DNA from: Marinomonas maritima
GTDB lineage: Bacteria > Pseudomonadota > Gammaproteobacteria > Pseudomonadales > Marinomonadaceae
Assembly (NCBI RefSeq): GCF_024435075.2
Contig: NZ_JAMZEG020000004.1
Location: 426,466-490,465 of the forward strand
DNA: 64,000 nt
Direction of reading: 5' to 3'
Part shown: piece after piece, positions 1 to 9,042 of the stretch
How the letters are laid out: every line of letters begins with the position of its first letter
How positions within the stretch are numbered: position 1 is the first letter of the stretch
Program-made: the position numbers and the translations under genes
Notes under the pieces: model-generated
What the model was told of the DNA's origin: nothing
Seen by the model: the letters and a program-made list of their open reading frames with translations, nothing else
The model's database searches: none

Positions 1-474
1 GGTCTTAGTTCTACTTCGTCTTATGCTTTAGAAAAACCGAACAGCAGAATAATGCTAACGGTATCGGGGGTAATTAAAACAACCAACTCAGAACAGTATG
101 CAACGTTTGATATGGCCATGTTACAAGCATTACCTCAGTACGTGATCACCACCCATAACCCATGGACAAAAGGCATACATACCTATCAAGGTTTTTCTGC
201 CATAGACCTATTAAAACGCTTAGAAAGCCAAGGCACTCTCTTGAAAGTCACTGCACTCAATGAGTACATGACGGAAATCCCACTCAGCGATTTTATAGAA
301 AACGGGGCTATTTTTGCCACGCATCAAGACGGCAAGCCGATGAGCGTTAGAGGTCTTGGTCCTATTATGGTGATCTACCCGTTTGATGAGCGTGAAGAGC
401 TAAAATCTGAAGTGTTTTACGGTCGCTCTATCTGGCAAGTAGACCGCATCAAATTGATTGCGTTAACGGAGTAA
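1..474 (+). CDS. Periplasmic molybdopterin-domain-like protein, 5' end cut by the window
   Basis: The reading frame is open from base 1, so the gene begins before the window; the first ATG at 52 is internal. The first residues visible (GLSSTSSYALEKP) look like the end of a signal peptide with an A-L cleavage site, which suggests export. The rest, with a G-x-s-A-i-D-L-L-like segment and a Y-P-F-D-E...Y-G-R-S-I-W-Q-V-D-R ending, resembles the small oxidoreductase molybdopterin-binding-like domain often found beside sensor kinases. The conserved cysteine that would ligate molybdenum is not seen in the visible part, so it may bind a ligand rather than catalyse. The stop lies 4 bases before the histidine kinase start, so the two are probably co-transcribed and it may serve as the sensor's periplasmic partner (inference). 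Confidence 0.6.
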   Translation, partial: GLSSTSSYALEKPNSRIMLTVSGVIKTTNSEQYATFDMAMLQALPQYVITTHNPWTKGIHTYQGFSAIDLLKRLESQGTLLKVTALNEYMTEIPLSDFIENGAIFATHQDGKPMSVRGLGPIMVIYPFDEREELKSEVFYGRSIWQVDRIKLIALTE

Positions 475-478
475 AAAA

Positions 479-2302
479 ATGCGCTTATTCAAAGAAAGTG
501 CTTGGCAATCAAAATTTAAGCAATCGGTACTTTACGGCTTTATTGCTTTTATCATTACTATTTCTATCGCCGTGTTTGGCATCATTACCTACACCAATGA
601 CAGTTCAAAAGATAACAGCCGTCGCGTTTTTGAAAGCTCTTTATGGAATGCCCTGCAACTTCAAGTGCAGTCTTATCGCTTTCTCAACTACTTAATTGCA
701 CTAGATGAAAACGACTACCCTCTTAACGGTAACGCGTTCTTTGAATATGACTTGTTAATGAGCCGAGTCGACCTGTTAAGAGAGGGTGCGGTAGGGTCAC
801 TTATCCGCACCTTTGAGGGTGGACGCACAATAAGACTACTGAACATTATTAACGGTGAACTCGAATTACTCAGTTTCAATTTGTCCAGAATGGAGGGCGG
901 CGACTCGTCTTATCTCCCCAATTTAATTGATCGTGTTCAACGTATTGAAGATCAAATTAATGAGTTTGTCACTCTAGTCAACAAAGGCAGCAATGAATAC
1001 ATCACGGCTGAACATCAAATACTTCAAAAGAATTTAAACTACATTCAGCTTTTATCGATGGCGCTCTTAGTGTGCTTATTGCTCTTCTGTTTTTTTACCA
1101 TAAAGGGACTATCAGAGCTAAGAAGGGTCTTTAGGCACAATAAAAACCTCACACTAGGCATACAGACCGTTCATGAAGACAAAGCCAACATGTTGTCCTT
1201 TATTAACCAAGAAATACGCTTCCCCGTTAATGTCATTATGGGTGTCGCTAACACATTAAATCACCCCACCTCAATAAACGATACGAAAGTCCTTTCGAAA
1301 CATATTGAAGAGTCAGGGCATCAGCTTCTTCAAACCATAGAAATGCTGTCTGATCTGGCGCTTATTGACGCAAAAAAACTGACACTAACCCCAACCACTG
1401 AACACCTACCCAGTATCATCGAAGATTGTCTTACTCTTTTTGAACCTCAGATGGCTCGCAAAGATCTGCAGAGTGTTGTCTACATAGACCCTCTTCTGTC
1501 TAAGCTCATCCACTTAGATTTTATTCGCACCAAAGAAATCATCATTGCCTTACTGCAAAATGCCATTGCGCACACACCCTCCGGCAGCATCAGTTTACAA
1601 ATCAGACCATCCGCATTAAGTGCGCCTAAAATATCGCTCCCAACTGGTATGAAAGAAGCAAGTGTGCTGCAAATTGCCCTTCGAGACACAGGCCTTGGCA
1701 TGCCAAATGATTTACAGCAGAATTTAAGAATCAACCCAGCTTTACCCATGCAAAAAGAAGGGCCTATGCCAAGCAAGGTAGGGTTAAGTTTGGCGCTGTG
1801 TCATAAATTGGTTTACTTGATGCAAGGTGAAATGCATTTTTCCAGCGCGCCACAAAAAGGCTCTGAGTTCTGGATTGACATCCCATTCTATGTACCGAAC
1901 ACCAGCCTAACAGCACAACAAACCACTTTTCGTTGTCCAGATAAAACACACGCCTTACTCATAGAAACCGACGCACACCTCGCAAAAGTGATCAGCTTAC
2001 AGCTGGCGACATTTAATATTGATGTTGCCTTTTCAAAGGATGGCAGTTTCCAAGAACACAAAGACTTTGATCTTGTCATCATAGGTAACACGCCAAAATT
2101 CGAACGAGAAGCCAACGACGCAATCTCGCAGCGACAAGCAAAAGCATGTCCGATATTCAGCTATCACCCTCAGGCTATTAACACCCCAGAATACCCAGTC
2201 ATAGCGTTGCATTTTCCGTTAACACAAAGCCAACTAGAGCCGCTTATTGCGAGTGTGTTTACTCACCAAAGCAGATCGAAAAAGGCTAATAACCATGATT
2301 GA
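479..2302 (+). CDS. Degenerate hybrid sensor histidine kinase
   Basis: 607-residue inner-membrane protein. Two hydrophobic segments (about 17-38 and 189-209) enclose a roughly 150-residue periplasmic sensor region. A HisKA-like segment follows, but the phospho-acceptor histidine of the usual S-H-E-I-R-T-P motif is Gln244 (N-Q-E-I-R-F-P). The HATPase domain looks intact: N-box near N361, DTGLGM at 403-408 and a KVGLSLALC segment near 433-441. The C-terminal part (about 485-600) has a receiver-like fold, but the position expected for the phospho-Asp is Gly536 (DLVIIG). It therefore seems unable to autophosphorylate or receive phosphate in the normal way. RBS GGAG sits 7 bases before the ATG. 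It overlaps the downstream Hpt gene by 8 bases. It may act as a ligand-controlled partner or phosphatase for another kinase (inference). Confidence 0.8.
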   Translation: MRLFKESAWQSKFKQSVLYGFIAFIITISIAVFGIITYTNDSSKDNSRRVFESSLWNALQLQVQSYRFLNYLIALDENDYPLNGNAFFEYDLLMSRVDLLREGAVGSLIRTFEGGRTIRLLNIINGELELLSFNLSRMEGGDSSYLPNLIDRVQRIEDQINEFVTLVNKGSNEYITAEHQILQKNLNYIQLLSMALLVCLLLFCFFTIKGLSELRRVFRHNKNLTLGIQTVHEDKANMLSFINQEIRFPVNVIMGVANTLNHPTSINDTKVLSKHIEESGHQLLQTIEMLSDLALIDAKKLTLTPTTEHLPSIIEDCLTLFEPQMARKDLQSVVYIDPLLSKLIHLDFIRTKEIIIALLQNAIAHTPSGSISLQIRPSALSAPKISLPTGMKEASVLQIALRDTGLGMPNDLQQNLRINPALPMQKEGPMPSKVGLSLALCHKLVYLMQGEMHFSSAPQKGSEFWIDIPFYVPNTSLTAQQTTFRCPDKTHALLIETDAHLAKVISLQLATFNIDVAFSKDGSFQEHKDFDLVIIGNTPKFEREANDAISQRQAKACPIFSYHPQAINTPEYPVIALHFPLTQSQLEPLIASVFTHQSRSKKANNHD

Positions 2303-2627
2303 TCACGCACAGCTGGACACGCTCACCCAGTTATTAGGCAAAGACACCATAAATCAAATACGCTTAGAATATGTTCAAGACAGCCGTCAAAAAATGACGA
2401 TATTATTGGACGCTTGGGAGGAAAGAAATTATCAAGAGTTGCAGAACGTGAGTCATTCACTCAAATCCTCCAGCTTAAATATGGCGATGTTAGTATTTGC
2501 TAAACAATGTCAGCTGATCGAAAATTTTGCATCACAACACAATGAACAGGAAATACAAGCCATCATAGATGACCTGCTTGCCCTGCATAAAATCTCATTA
2601 AAAGCGCTGGCAGCGTATTTTTCATAA
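2295..2627 (+). CDS. Hpt-domain phosphotransfer protein
   Basis: 110 residues starting at the ATG that overlaps the end of the kinase gene; an upstream GTG at 2247 would add 16 poorly conserved residues inside the kinase gene and is less likely. The helical protein carries the Hpt signature S-H-S-L-K-S-S-S with the phospho-accepting histidine intact. Hpt proteins shuttle phosphate between a hybrid kinase receiver and a response regulator. This one is translationally coupled to a kinase that lacks its own phospho-His and receiver Asp, so it probably receives phosphate from a different kinase. No response regulator lies downstream in this window. Confidence 0.8.
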   Translation: MIDHAQLDTLTQLLGKDTINQIRLEYVQDSRQKMTILLDAWEERNYQELQNVSHSLKSSSLNMAMLVFAKQCQLIENFASQHNEQEIQAIIDDLLALHKISLKALAAYFS

Positions 2628-2632
2628 CGCAT

Positions 2633-3133
2633 TCATAGTGACCAAGTAACGTCTGTGGCCTTGATGAACGTCGCCACAAAGGACGCAATTCCAGCTTGAT
2701 CGGTCTCAGAAAACCGGCCTACTTTTGGGCTGTCCATATCAAAAACAGCCACCAGCTTACCGTCTACAACAACCGGAACCACCAATTCAGAGGCCGACAT
2801 GGCATCACACGCAATATGCCCATCAAATGCATGAACATCATCAATGCGCTGAACCTGTAAGGTTTGAGCCGCTTTACCACATACGCCACGACCGAATGGA
2901 ATTCGCGTACAGGCCACTTTTCCCACGTAAGGCCCCAGAACCAACTCTTCGTTACGAGCAAAATAAAAGCCAGACCAATTCAGATCCACTATCGTTTGCA
3001 TGACAAAGGCAGAAAACTGAGCCGCATTACAAATAAGGTCTCGCTCTCCGCTTAATAACGCCGCCAGCTGGGCATTGAGCTCTTGATAAGTAATCTCAAG
3101 GGAGGCGGTTGAATCAACTTCTATGGTAAACAT
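2633..3133 (-). CDS. msrC: Free methionine-(R)-sulfoxide reductase (GAF domain)
   Basis: 166-residue cytosolic GAF-domain enzyme that reduces free methionine-R-sulfoxide with thioredoxin. The three family cysteines are in place: C75 (KVACTRIPFG), C85 (GRGVCG) and C109 (DGHIACD), with the conserved W-x-G-F-Y and M-D-S-P motifs. The frame is open 48 bases further up to a GTG at 3181, but the ATG at 3133 gives the usual N-terminus; neither has a strong ribosome site. It is convergent with the Hpt gene, with only 5 bases between stops. Confidence 0.9.
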   Translation of the reverse strand: MFTIEVDSTASLEITYQELNAQLAALLSGERDLICNAAQFSAFVMQTIVDLNWSGFYFARNEELVLGPYVGKVACTRIPFGRGVCGKAAQTLQVQRIDDVHAFDGHIACDAMSASELVVPVVVDGKLVAVFDMDSPKVGRFSETDQAGIASFVATFIKATDVTWSL

Positions 3134-3255
3134 CGCATTTTGCACCAGATAAAACGAAAGTCTGATAATAGCAAAGTCCACACCTTAGCCAACGACTAAA
3201 CACTGCGAATGAAAGAAAAATAGAGGCCAAGAAGACCGTATCGATAAAAAAGGCG

Positions 3256-3309
3256 CAAAAAACCATCGACTCCCTTGTTCGTTTTCAACAAGTCACAAGA
3301 GAGCGATGG
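3256..3309 (-). terminator. Likely terminator of the pst-phoU operon
   Basis: On the minus strand the arms CCATCG (3309-3304) and CGATGG (3268-3263) enclose an inner CTTGT/AACAAG pairing and are followed by TTTTTTG. It lies 35 bases past the phoU stop. Confidence 0.55.
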
Positions 3310-3343
3310 CTCATACTTTCAGTAACACAGAACCGTTCTTGTA

Positions 3344-4057
3344 CTATTTGTCTTCTATTTCACGAGCAAGGTCATTCGCATTAATGTGGCGAACGTCGAT
3401 TCCTTTGACCATAAAAATCAAATGCTGACAAGTATAACGTGCATGATCACCAATACGTTCAAGTGAACGAAGTACCCAAATCACATTAATCACACGTGAA
3501 ATACTACGCGGATCTTCCATCATGTAGGTTACCAAGGATCGCATGGCTGTATTATATTCTTTGTCTACAAGACGGTCTTGTTTGGCGACTTTGATGGCCG
3601 CACCTATGTCAAGACGAGCATAGGCATCCAAAGTGTCATGAATCATACGTGACACCATTTGGCCAATTCGGTTGATCTCCACATACCCGCGTGGAGATTC
3701 GCCTTCATCAACCAAGTTCAAGGTAAGATTAGCGATTTTCTTCGCTTCATCACCAATGCGCTCTAATTCACTCACGGCTTTGCTGATGGATAAGATCATG
3801 CGTAAATCTGACGCTGCAGGCTGACGTTTCGCTAAAATTCGTCGGCACTCTTCATCAATAAGACCGTCTAATTGATTCACCGTCAGGTCTTTATCTCTTA
3901 CTTCTTCAGCTAAAGAACCATTGCCGTCGAGCAAGGCTTGAACCGCATACTGTACCTGCGTTTCAACAACGCCACCCATGGTCAAAAAGTGTTGGCGTAG
4001 CATTTCTAGCTCATTATTAAACTGCTTAGAAATATGATCCGTTGTTAACTCTTTCAT
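3344..4057 (-). CDS. phoU: Phosphate signalling regulator PhoU
   Basis: 237-residue all-helical protein with two PhoU repeats, each with the E-R-I-G-D-x-A metal-binding motif (SELERIGDEAKKIANL and RSLERIGDHARYTCQHL). PhoU links the Pst transporter to the PhoR-PhoB system and represses the Pho regulon when phosphate is plentiful. It is the last gene of the pst cluster, 14 bases after pstB, with a strong GGGAGG ribosome site ahead of its ATG. Length is normal for the family. Confidence 0.96.
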   Translation of the reverse strand: MKELTTDHISKQFNNELEMLRQHFLTMGGVVETQVQYAVQALLDGNGSLAEEVRDKDLTVNQLDGLIDEECRRILAKRQPAASDLRMILSISKAVSELERIGDEAKKIANLTLNLVDEGESPRGYVEINRIGQMVSRMIHDTLDAYARLDIGAAIKVAKQDRLVDKEYNTAMRSLVTYMMEDPRSISRVINVIWVLRSLERIGDHARYTCQHLIFMVKGIDVRHINANDLAREIEDK

Positions 4058-4071
4058 AATGCGTCCTCCCT

Positions 4072-4902
4072 CTAGCCGTAGCGACCCGTGATGTAGTCTT
4101 CTGTTTGCTGCTTGCTTGGATTCGTAAATAAAGAGTTGGTATCACCAAACTCGATCAAATCCCCCATGTACATAAACGCCGTATAATCAGATACGCGCGC
4201 CGCCTGCTGCATATTGTGAGTCACAATCGCAATGGTAAACTCGTTCTTCAACTCATGAATCAATTCTTCAATCTTCAAAGTTGAAATAGGGTCCAATGCC
4301 GACGCAGGCTCATCCAACAACAATACTTCAGGTTTTACCGCGACCGTGCGCGCAATCACCAAACGCTGCTGCTGACCACCAGACATACCCAACGCACTTT
4401 CATGTAGACGATCTTTTACTTCGTCCCACAACGCGGCAGAACGTAAGGCCCATTCAACGGTTTCGTCTAACAGGCGTTTTTTATTAATGCCTTGAATGCG
4501 CAAGCCGTAAGCGACGTTCTCGTAAATACTTTTTGGAAACGGGTTGGGCTTTTGAAATACCATACCAACACGACGACGTAATTCTGCTACATCGGTGCCT
4601 TTTGCATAGATATTTTGGTCACGTAGATTGATTTCACCCGTAATACGGCAACCGTCGACTAAATCGTTCATACGATTAAAACAGCGCAATAACGTCGATT
4701 TACCACAACCGGACGGTCCGATAAATGCCGTTACCTTTTTCTCAGGGATAATCATATTCACCCCTTTTAGCGCTTCTTTTTCACCGTAATAAAGGTGCAA
4801 ATCATTCACCGCTAGGCAAACAGTTTCATTCTCAATGCGCAATGCCTGTTGGCTGCGCTGCAATGCTGAAATATCGATAGAGTGTGTTTTTACGTCGCTC
4901 AT
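4072..4902 (-). CDS. pstB: Phosphate ABC transporter ATP-binding protein PstB
   Basis: 276-residue ABC ATPase that drives phosphate import. Walker A GPSGCGKS at about 62-69, Q-loop FQKPNPFPKS near 116-125, signature MSGGQQQR at about 173-180, Walker B LLLDEP at about 194-199, and the switch histidine in T-H-N-M-Q-Q-A. The E-L-R-R-R-V-G-M-V-F-Q-K-P-N-P-F-P segment is typical of PstB. It follows pstA after 36 bases in the same orientation. Confidence 0.97.
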   Translation of the reverse strand: MSDVKTHSIDISALQRSQQALRIENETVCLAVNDLHLYYGEKEALKGVNMIIPEKKVTAFIGPSGCGKSTLLRCFNRMNDLVDGCRITGEINLRDQNIYAKGTDVAELRRRVGMVFQKPNPFPKSIYENVAYGLRIQGINKKRLLDETVEWALRSAALWDEVKDRLHESALGMSGGQQQRLVIARTVAVKPEVLLLDEPASALDPISTLKIEELIHELKNEFTIAIVTHNMQQAARVSDYTAFMYMGDLIEFGDTNSLFTNPSKQQTEDYITGRYG

Positions 4903-4938
4903 ACTGTTCTCTTCTTAAAGTAATCTCGTCTTAGCCGC

Positions 4939-6651
4939 TTACATTTCCAGCGATTTGTATTTTTCACGTAAATGGTTACGAATCGTTACTGCTGATAGGT
5001 TAAGCAAAGCAATAACAATCACGAGCAATAAGGCCGTGGCGTACACAAGAGGTCGTGCCGCTTCCACATTCGGACTTTGGAAACCAACGTCGTAAATATG
5101 AAACCCTAAATGCATGAATTTTTGGTCTAAATGGATGTAGGGATAATTGCCATCTAACGGCAATGATGGCGCGAGTTTCACCACACCCACCAACATCAAT
5201 GGCGCCACTTCACCGGCCGCCCGAGCAACAGCAAGAATAACACCCGTCATGATCGCAGGGCTTGCCATCGGCAACACCACACGCCACAAGGTTTCCGCTT
5301 TCGTTGCACCCAATGCCAAGCTCCCCTCACGAACATTACGAGGAATACGAGACAATCCCTCTTCGGTCGCCACAATCACCACAGGGACTGTCAAGAGAGC
5401 CAGAGTGATAGACGCCCACATTAAACCACCAGTACCAAATGTTGGTGACGGTAAGGCTTCAGGGAAGAACGCTTGGTCAATGCCTGACCCTAGGAAGTAA
5501 ATAAAGAAACCTAAGCCAAACACACCATAAACAATAGATGGCACGCCCGCTAAGTTGTTTACCGCGATGCGAATAATACGAGTCACCCAACCTTGCGATG
5601 CGTATTCACGCAAATACACGGCAGCCACCACACCAAACGGTGTGACCAGAACAGTCATCAACAACACCATCATCACCGTACCGAAAATAGCAGGGAACAC
5701 ACCACCTTCTGTATTGGCTTCACGAGGTTCATCCGACAAGAACTCCCACAATTTAGTGAAGTAAAAACGCATCTTCTGACCAATATTCATCGAGTTCGCA
5801 CGGAAAGCGTGAACAATTTTAGCCACTGGCAATTCGTGCTCAGTACCGTCCATCACTTGTACCACGAACGTATCACGATTAATTTGGGCATATAAGTCGA
5901 TCAAGCTTTGCTGTAACCCTTTGTACTCTTCGTCGTATTGGCTTCGCTCTACCGCAAGGTCTGCTTGCGCCGCTGGCGTTAACTTGCCTTCAAGTTCAAG
6001 ACGGCGTTGTGTTAAGCGAATACGCTCAAGAGCATGGTTAATCTTACCAATATCGCCTTTCTCAATGTCATGAATGGCATTGTGAATGCTCTCTACGCGT
6101 TCAATACTTTTCTCAAACGTACTCCACGTCGCCAAAGCGGACTCGGTAGGGGTCAAATCGCTTGTTTCAGAAACGATGTTTCCATCTTCTTTTACGGCTT
6201 TTAAGTAGCCGTACAAGTTCCCCCACTCACGACGTTCCGCTGTGAATAGCATTTCCGGACGCTGTGTTTTCGTGAGGTACTCGTCGATTACCCAACGAAA
6301 ATCTGAACCGTACACATCACGGTTACCCGTTTTCATCAAGGTACGCTGCATCAACTGATGCTCGTCAGGAATATCGATTCCTGCTCCGCGTAACTGCGCA
6401 GCCGATACCTCAACACTTTCTACCCGTTCCGCCACGATATTGTATTCAGATTCACCCGGCAAAGCGTAATGAGACTCCACAACATCCGCTGGCCAAAAGT
6501 GTCCAAGACCTCGCACCGCAATCAGTAATAATAAACCCACCACCATGATGACCGAAATCGCCACAGCACCCGCATTCAGCCACACCCATGGATCACCTGA
6601 TTTGACCCATTCGGATACGGACTTTTTCTTCATTTTCATCTCAGTACTCAT
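4939..6651 (-). CDS. pstA: Phosphate ABC transporter permease PstA, long form
   Basis: 570-residue inner-membrane permease, about twice the E. coli length. A first membrane segment (about 25-47) is followed by a charged, partly coiled-coil periplasmic insertion of roughly 270 residues, and then the conserved permease core from about 320 on, with the EAA loop around E-G-S-L-A-L-G-A-T-K-A-E-T-L-W-R-V-V-L-P. Long PstA proteins of this type are usual in marine and pseudomonad gammaproteobacteria. The start codon overlaps the pstC stop by one base, indicating coupled translation. Confidence 0.93.
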   Translation of the reverse strand: MSTEMKMKKKSVSEWVKSGDPWVWLNAGAVAISVIMVVGLLLLIAVRGLGHFWPADVVESHYALPGESEYNIVAERVESVEVSAAQLRGAGIDIPDEHQLMQRTLMKTGNRDVYGSDFRWVIDEYLTKTQRPEMLFTAERREWGNLYGYLKAVKEDGNIVSETSDLTPTESALATWSTFEKSIERVESIHNAIHDIEKGDIGKINHALERIRLTQRRLELEGKLTPAAQADLAVERSQYDEEYKGLQQSLIDLYAQINRDTFVVQVMDGTEHELPVAKIVHAFRANSMNIGQKMRFYFTKLWEFLSDEPREANTEGGVFPAIFGTVMMVLLMTVLVTPFGVVAAVYLREYASQGWVTRIIRIAVNNLAGVPSIVYGVFGLGFFIYFLGSGIDQAFFPEALPSPTFGTGGLMWASITLALLTVPVVIVATEEGLSRIPRNVREGSLALGATKAETLWRVVLPMASPAIMTGVILAVARAAGEVAPLMLVGVVKLAPSLPLDGNYPYIHLDQKFMHLGFHIYDVGFQSPNVEAARPLVYATALLLVIVIALLNLSAVTIRNHLREKYKSLEM

Positions 6652-8912
6652 TATAGCGACCCGTATTTTTTGCGTAGGTGCTGACGCACGGTTTCGGCGA
6701 TTGTGTTCACAATAAAGGTGAAGATAAAGAGCACAAAGGCCGCCAAGAACAAGATACGATAGTGAGAACTTCCCACTTCAGATTCCGGTACTTCCACTGC
6801 CAAGTTGGCCGCTAAAGTCCGCATTCCTTCAAAGATATTCACGTCCATAATTGGCGTGTTACCCGTTGCCATCAAGACAATCATGGTTTCACCAACAGCG
6901 CGCCCCATACCAATCATGACCGCAGAGAAAATCCCTGGACTCGCGGTTGGTAGCACCACGCGAGTCATGGTTTGCCAGTAGGTTGCACCCAATGCCAAAG
7001 ACCCTTGAGTTAACGCTTTCGGCACACTAAAGATCGCATCTTCGGTAATAGAGAAGATAGTTGGAATAACCGCAAAGCCCATCGCAAAACCCACCACCAG
7101 CGCATTACGTTGGTCGAAAGTAATGCCCAGATCATTCGTGATCCAGCCTCGAACGTTACCGTCAAAGACGTTCAATTCAATGACCGGACTCAATGCCAAA
7201 CAGAACCACGCAAGGAAAACGACCACAGGAATCAACACCAATGGTTGCCAACCTTCAGGCACCAACCAGCGAATGTTCTGAGGTAAGCGAGACCAAAGGT
7301 AGGCAAAAAGAAGTATACCGACTGGTAATATCACCAAAATGCTGAAAGTAGCCACTAGGTTTTCTTCCAGAAAAGGCGCGAAGAACAAACCCGCCAAGAA
7401 GCCCAAAATTACCGTAGGCAAGGCCTCCATTAACTCGATCACCGGCTTGATCTTACGACGCAGCGCTGGCGCCATGAAATAAGCAGTGTAAATCGCACCA
7501 CAAATAGCCAAGGGCACCGCCATCAACATGGCATAAAACGCCGCTTTCAAGGTACCAAATGCTAATGGCATCAAGCTGTATTTAGGTTCAAAGTCGTTAT
7601 TTGCTGCGGAAGACTGCCAGGTGTAAGTCGGCTCTTGATAGCCTTCGTACCACACTTTGCCCCACAAAGAAGACCAAGATACTTCTGGGTGCTCATTGTC
7701 CACTCGGAAGAAGTGCAAACCTTTGCTGTCTTCCAACAGTAAACCATTCGCACGCGGTGCAAAGCTGATCATACGAGCCGTGTTGTCACTCAACTTTTCA
7801 TTGACCACTTGTCGAGTCGACGTCGCATTATAAATCGCGACTAGACCACGTTCGTCCAGCGTTGCAAAACCTTTACGACGTTGCTCCATCGCTAAGTCCA
7901 CTAAAGTAATGGGCTGTTTTACATCGCGGATAAACGTCAGCTTTTCTTCGTTTGTCTCATCATTTCGAACGTTAAACCACTGGCTCACACGACCAGAAGA
8001 ATCCGCCACCATAATAGAAGACTTACCCAATAAATAGCTCATCGAAACAAGCTCAGTACTGGCGTCTTTAAATAAGGGAACTTCATCTTTCAGTTCAATG
8101 TTATCAAAATCACGCAGATCAAATTCACTCATCGCACCAGAACGTGTTGCCACATAAAGGTAACGCTGATTACCACTCAGCAACATACTCGCGGCATTTG
8201 GAACAAAAGGTAACGGCTCGCTTTGTTCACTCAGTTCCACTTCTTCGGTGATAAAATTAACGTCTTTCGTCACCTTAGTAATAGCACTACTCGACTCGCC
8301 AATCGCCGCCATGGTTAAACTGTCGCTGCCATCACGAATCGTTAATTTCTTAATCAAGAAATCAGCAACATCAACAGGCTCTTCGCCGTAAGGGTATTCA
8401 ACAATGGGAGTAATTTTTCGTTTCCCATCTGGATAGGAAATGCGGTAATCGTGCTTCACAATTAACGCTTTACCATCCTCATAACCAAACGCCATCAAGT
8501 GACTGGTATCAGATTCAACGGCAAAGGCGGTGACTTTTTCAGTGCGACGATTTTTAACCGTGTCGATCACGCTACCATCCGCAACAGAGAAGAACACAAT
8601 ACTGCCATTGCTCGTCACGCGCATGCCGACTTCAGCTTGTTCTTCTGTCGTTAAGTAAAGACTTTCACCTTGATCTTCTGCTGGTAGCGTATAGCTGGCT
8701 TCAGCATCAATACTGGCGCTTGAGAACAAAGGCGCCACTTCGTAAAGTAAATAAAAGCAAATTAGCAGCACAGCCAAAATAACACTGCTGCCTCCTAGCG
8801 CAATACCCATTCCAGCCATGCGGTCTTTCAGGGCGCGAATTTTACGATGACGCTTTAAAGCTGGTGTATTGAAATCCAGTTCAGGCATCTGATGGTCAGT
8901 TGATTTAGTCAT
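6651..8912 (-). CDS. pstC: Phosphate ABC transporter permease PstC, long form
   Basis: 753-residue inner-membrane permease. One membrane segment (about 37-60) precedes a large periplasmic region (about 70-440) with beta-repeat, propeller-like character, then the conserved permease core with the EAA loop Q-G-S-L-A-L-G-A-T-Y-W-Q-T-M-T-R-V-V-L-P. This pairs with the long PstA. It has its own Pho box 33 bases upstream, so it can be expressed apart from pstS. Confidence 0.93.
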   Translation of the reverse strand: MTKSTDHQMPELDFNTPALKRHRKIRALKDRMAGMGIALGGSSVILAVLLICFYLLYEVAPLFSSASIDAEASYTLPAEDQGESLYLTTEEQAEVGMRVTSNGSIVFFSVADGSVIDTVKNRRTEKVTAFAVESDTSHLMAFGYEDGKALIVKHDYRISYPDGKRKITPIVEYPYGEEPVDVADFLIKKLTIRDGSDSLTMAAIGESSSAITKVTKDVNFITEEVELSEQSEPLPFVPNAASMLLSGNQRYLYVATRSGAMSEFDLRDFDNIELKDEVPLFKDASTELVSMSYLLGKSSIMVADSSGRVSQWFNVRNDETNEEKLTFIRDVKQPITLVDLAMEQRRKGFATLDERGLVAIYNATSTRQVVNEKLSDNTARMISFAPRANGLLLEDSKGLHFFRVDNEHPEVSWSSLWGKVWYEGYQEPTYTWQSSAANNDFEPKYSLMPLAFGTLKAAFYAMLMAVPLAICGAIYTAYFMAPALRRKIKPVIELMEALPTVILGFLAGLFFAPFLEENLVATFSILVILPVGILLFAYLWSRLPQNIRWLVPEGWQPLVLIPVVVFLAWFCLALSPVIELNVFDGNVRGWITNDLGITFDQRNALVVGFAMGFAVIPTIFSITEDAIFSVPKALTQGSLALGATYWQTMTRVVLPTASPGIFSAVMIGMGRAVGETMIVLMATGNTPIMDVNIFEGMRTLAANLAVEVPESEVGSSHYRILFLAAFVLFIFTFIVNTIAETVRQHLRKKYGSL

Positions 8913-8944
8913 CCGCTTTCATCTTAGTTGTGTGATGTTTTTAT

Positions 8945-8962
8945 ATGACAGTAGTGTGACAG
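8945..8962 (-). promoter_or_regulatory. Pho box upstream of pstC
   Basis: Minus-strand CTGTCAC-ACTA-CTGTCAT: two 7-base PhoB half sites separated by 4 bases, almost the exact consensus. It lies between the pstS terminator and the pstC start, giving pstCAB-phoU a second PhoB-controlled promoter. Confidence 0.85.
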
Positions 8963-8978
8963 CTAACGGAACAAGAAA

Positions 8979-9006
8979 AATAGGAGAGCGTTTCGGCCCT
9001 CCTATT
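8979..9006 (-). terminator. Terminator between pstS and pstC
   Basis: Minus-strand stem AATAGGAG/CTCCTATT followed by TTTTCTT, 37 bases after the pstS stop. It should make pstS transcripts more abundant than the permease genes, matching the usual excess of binding protein. Confidence 0.75.
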
Positions 9007-9042
9007 ATTAGCATCTCATCCGTAAGCTCGCTACAGCGTTGC

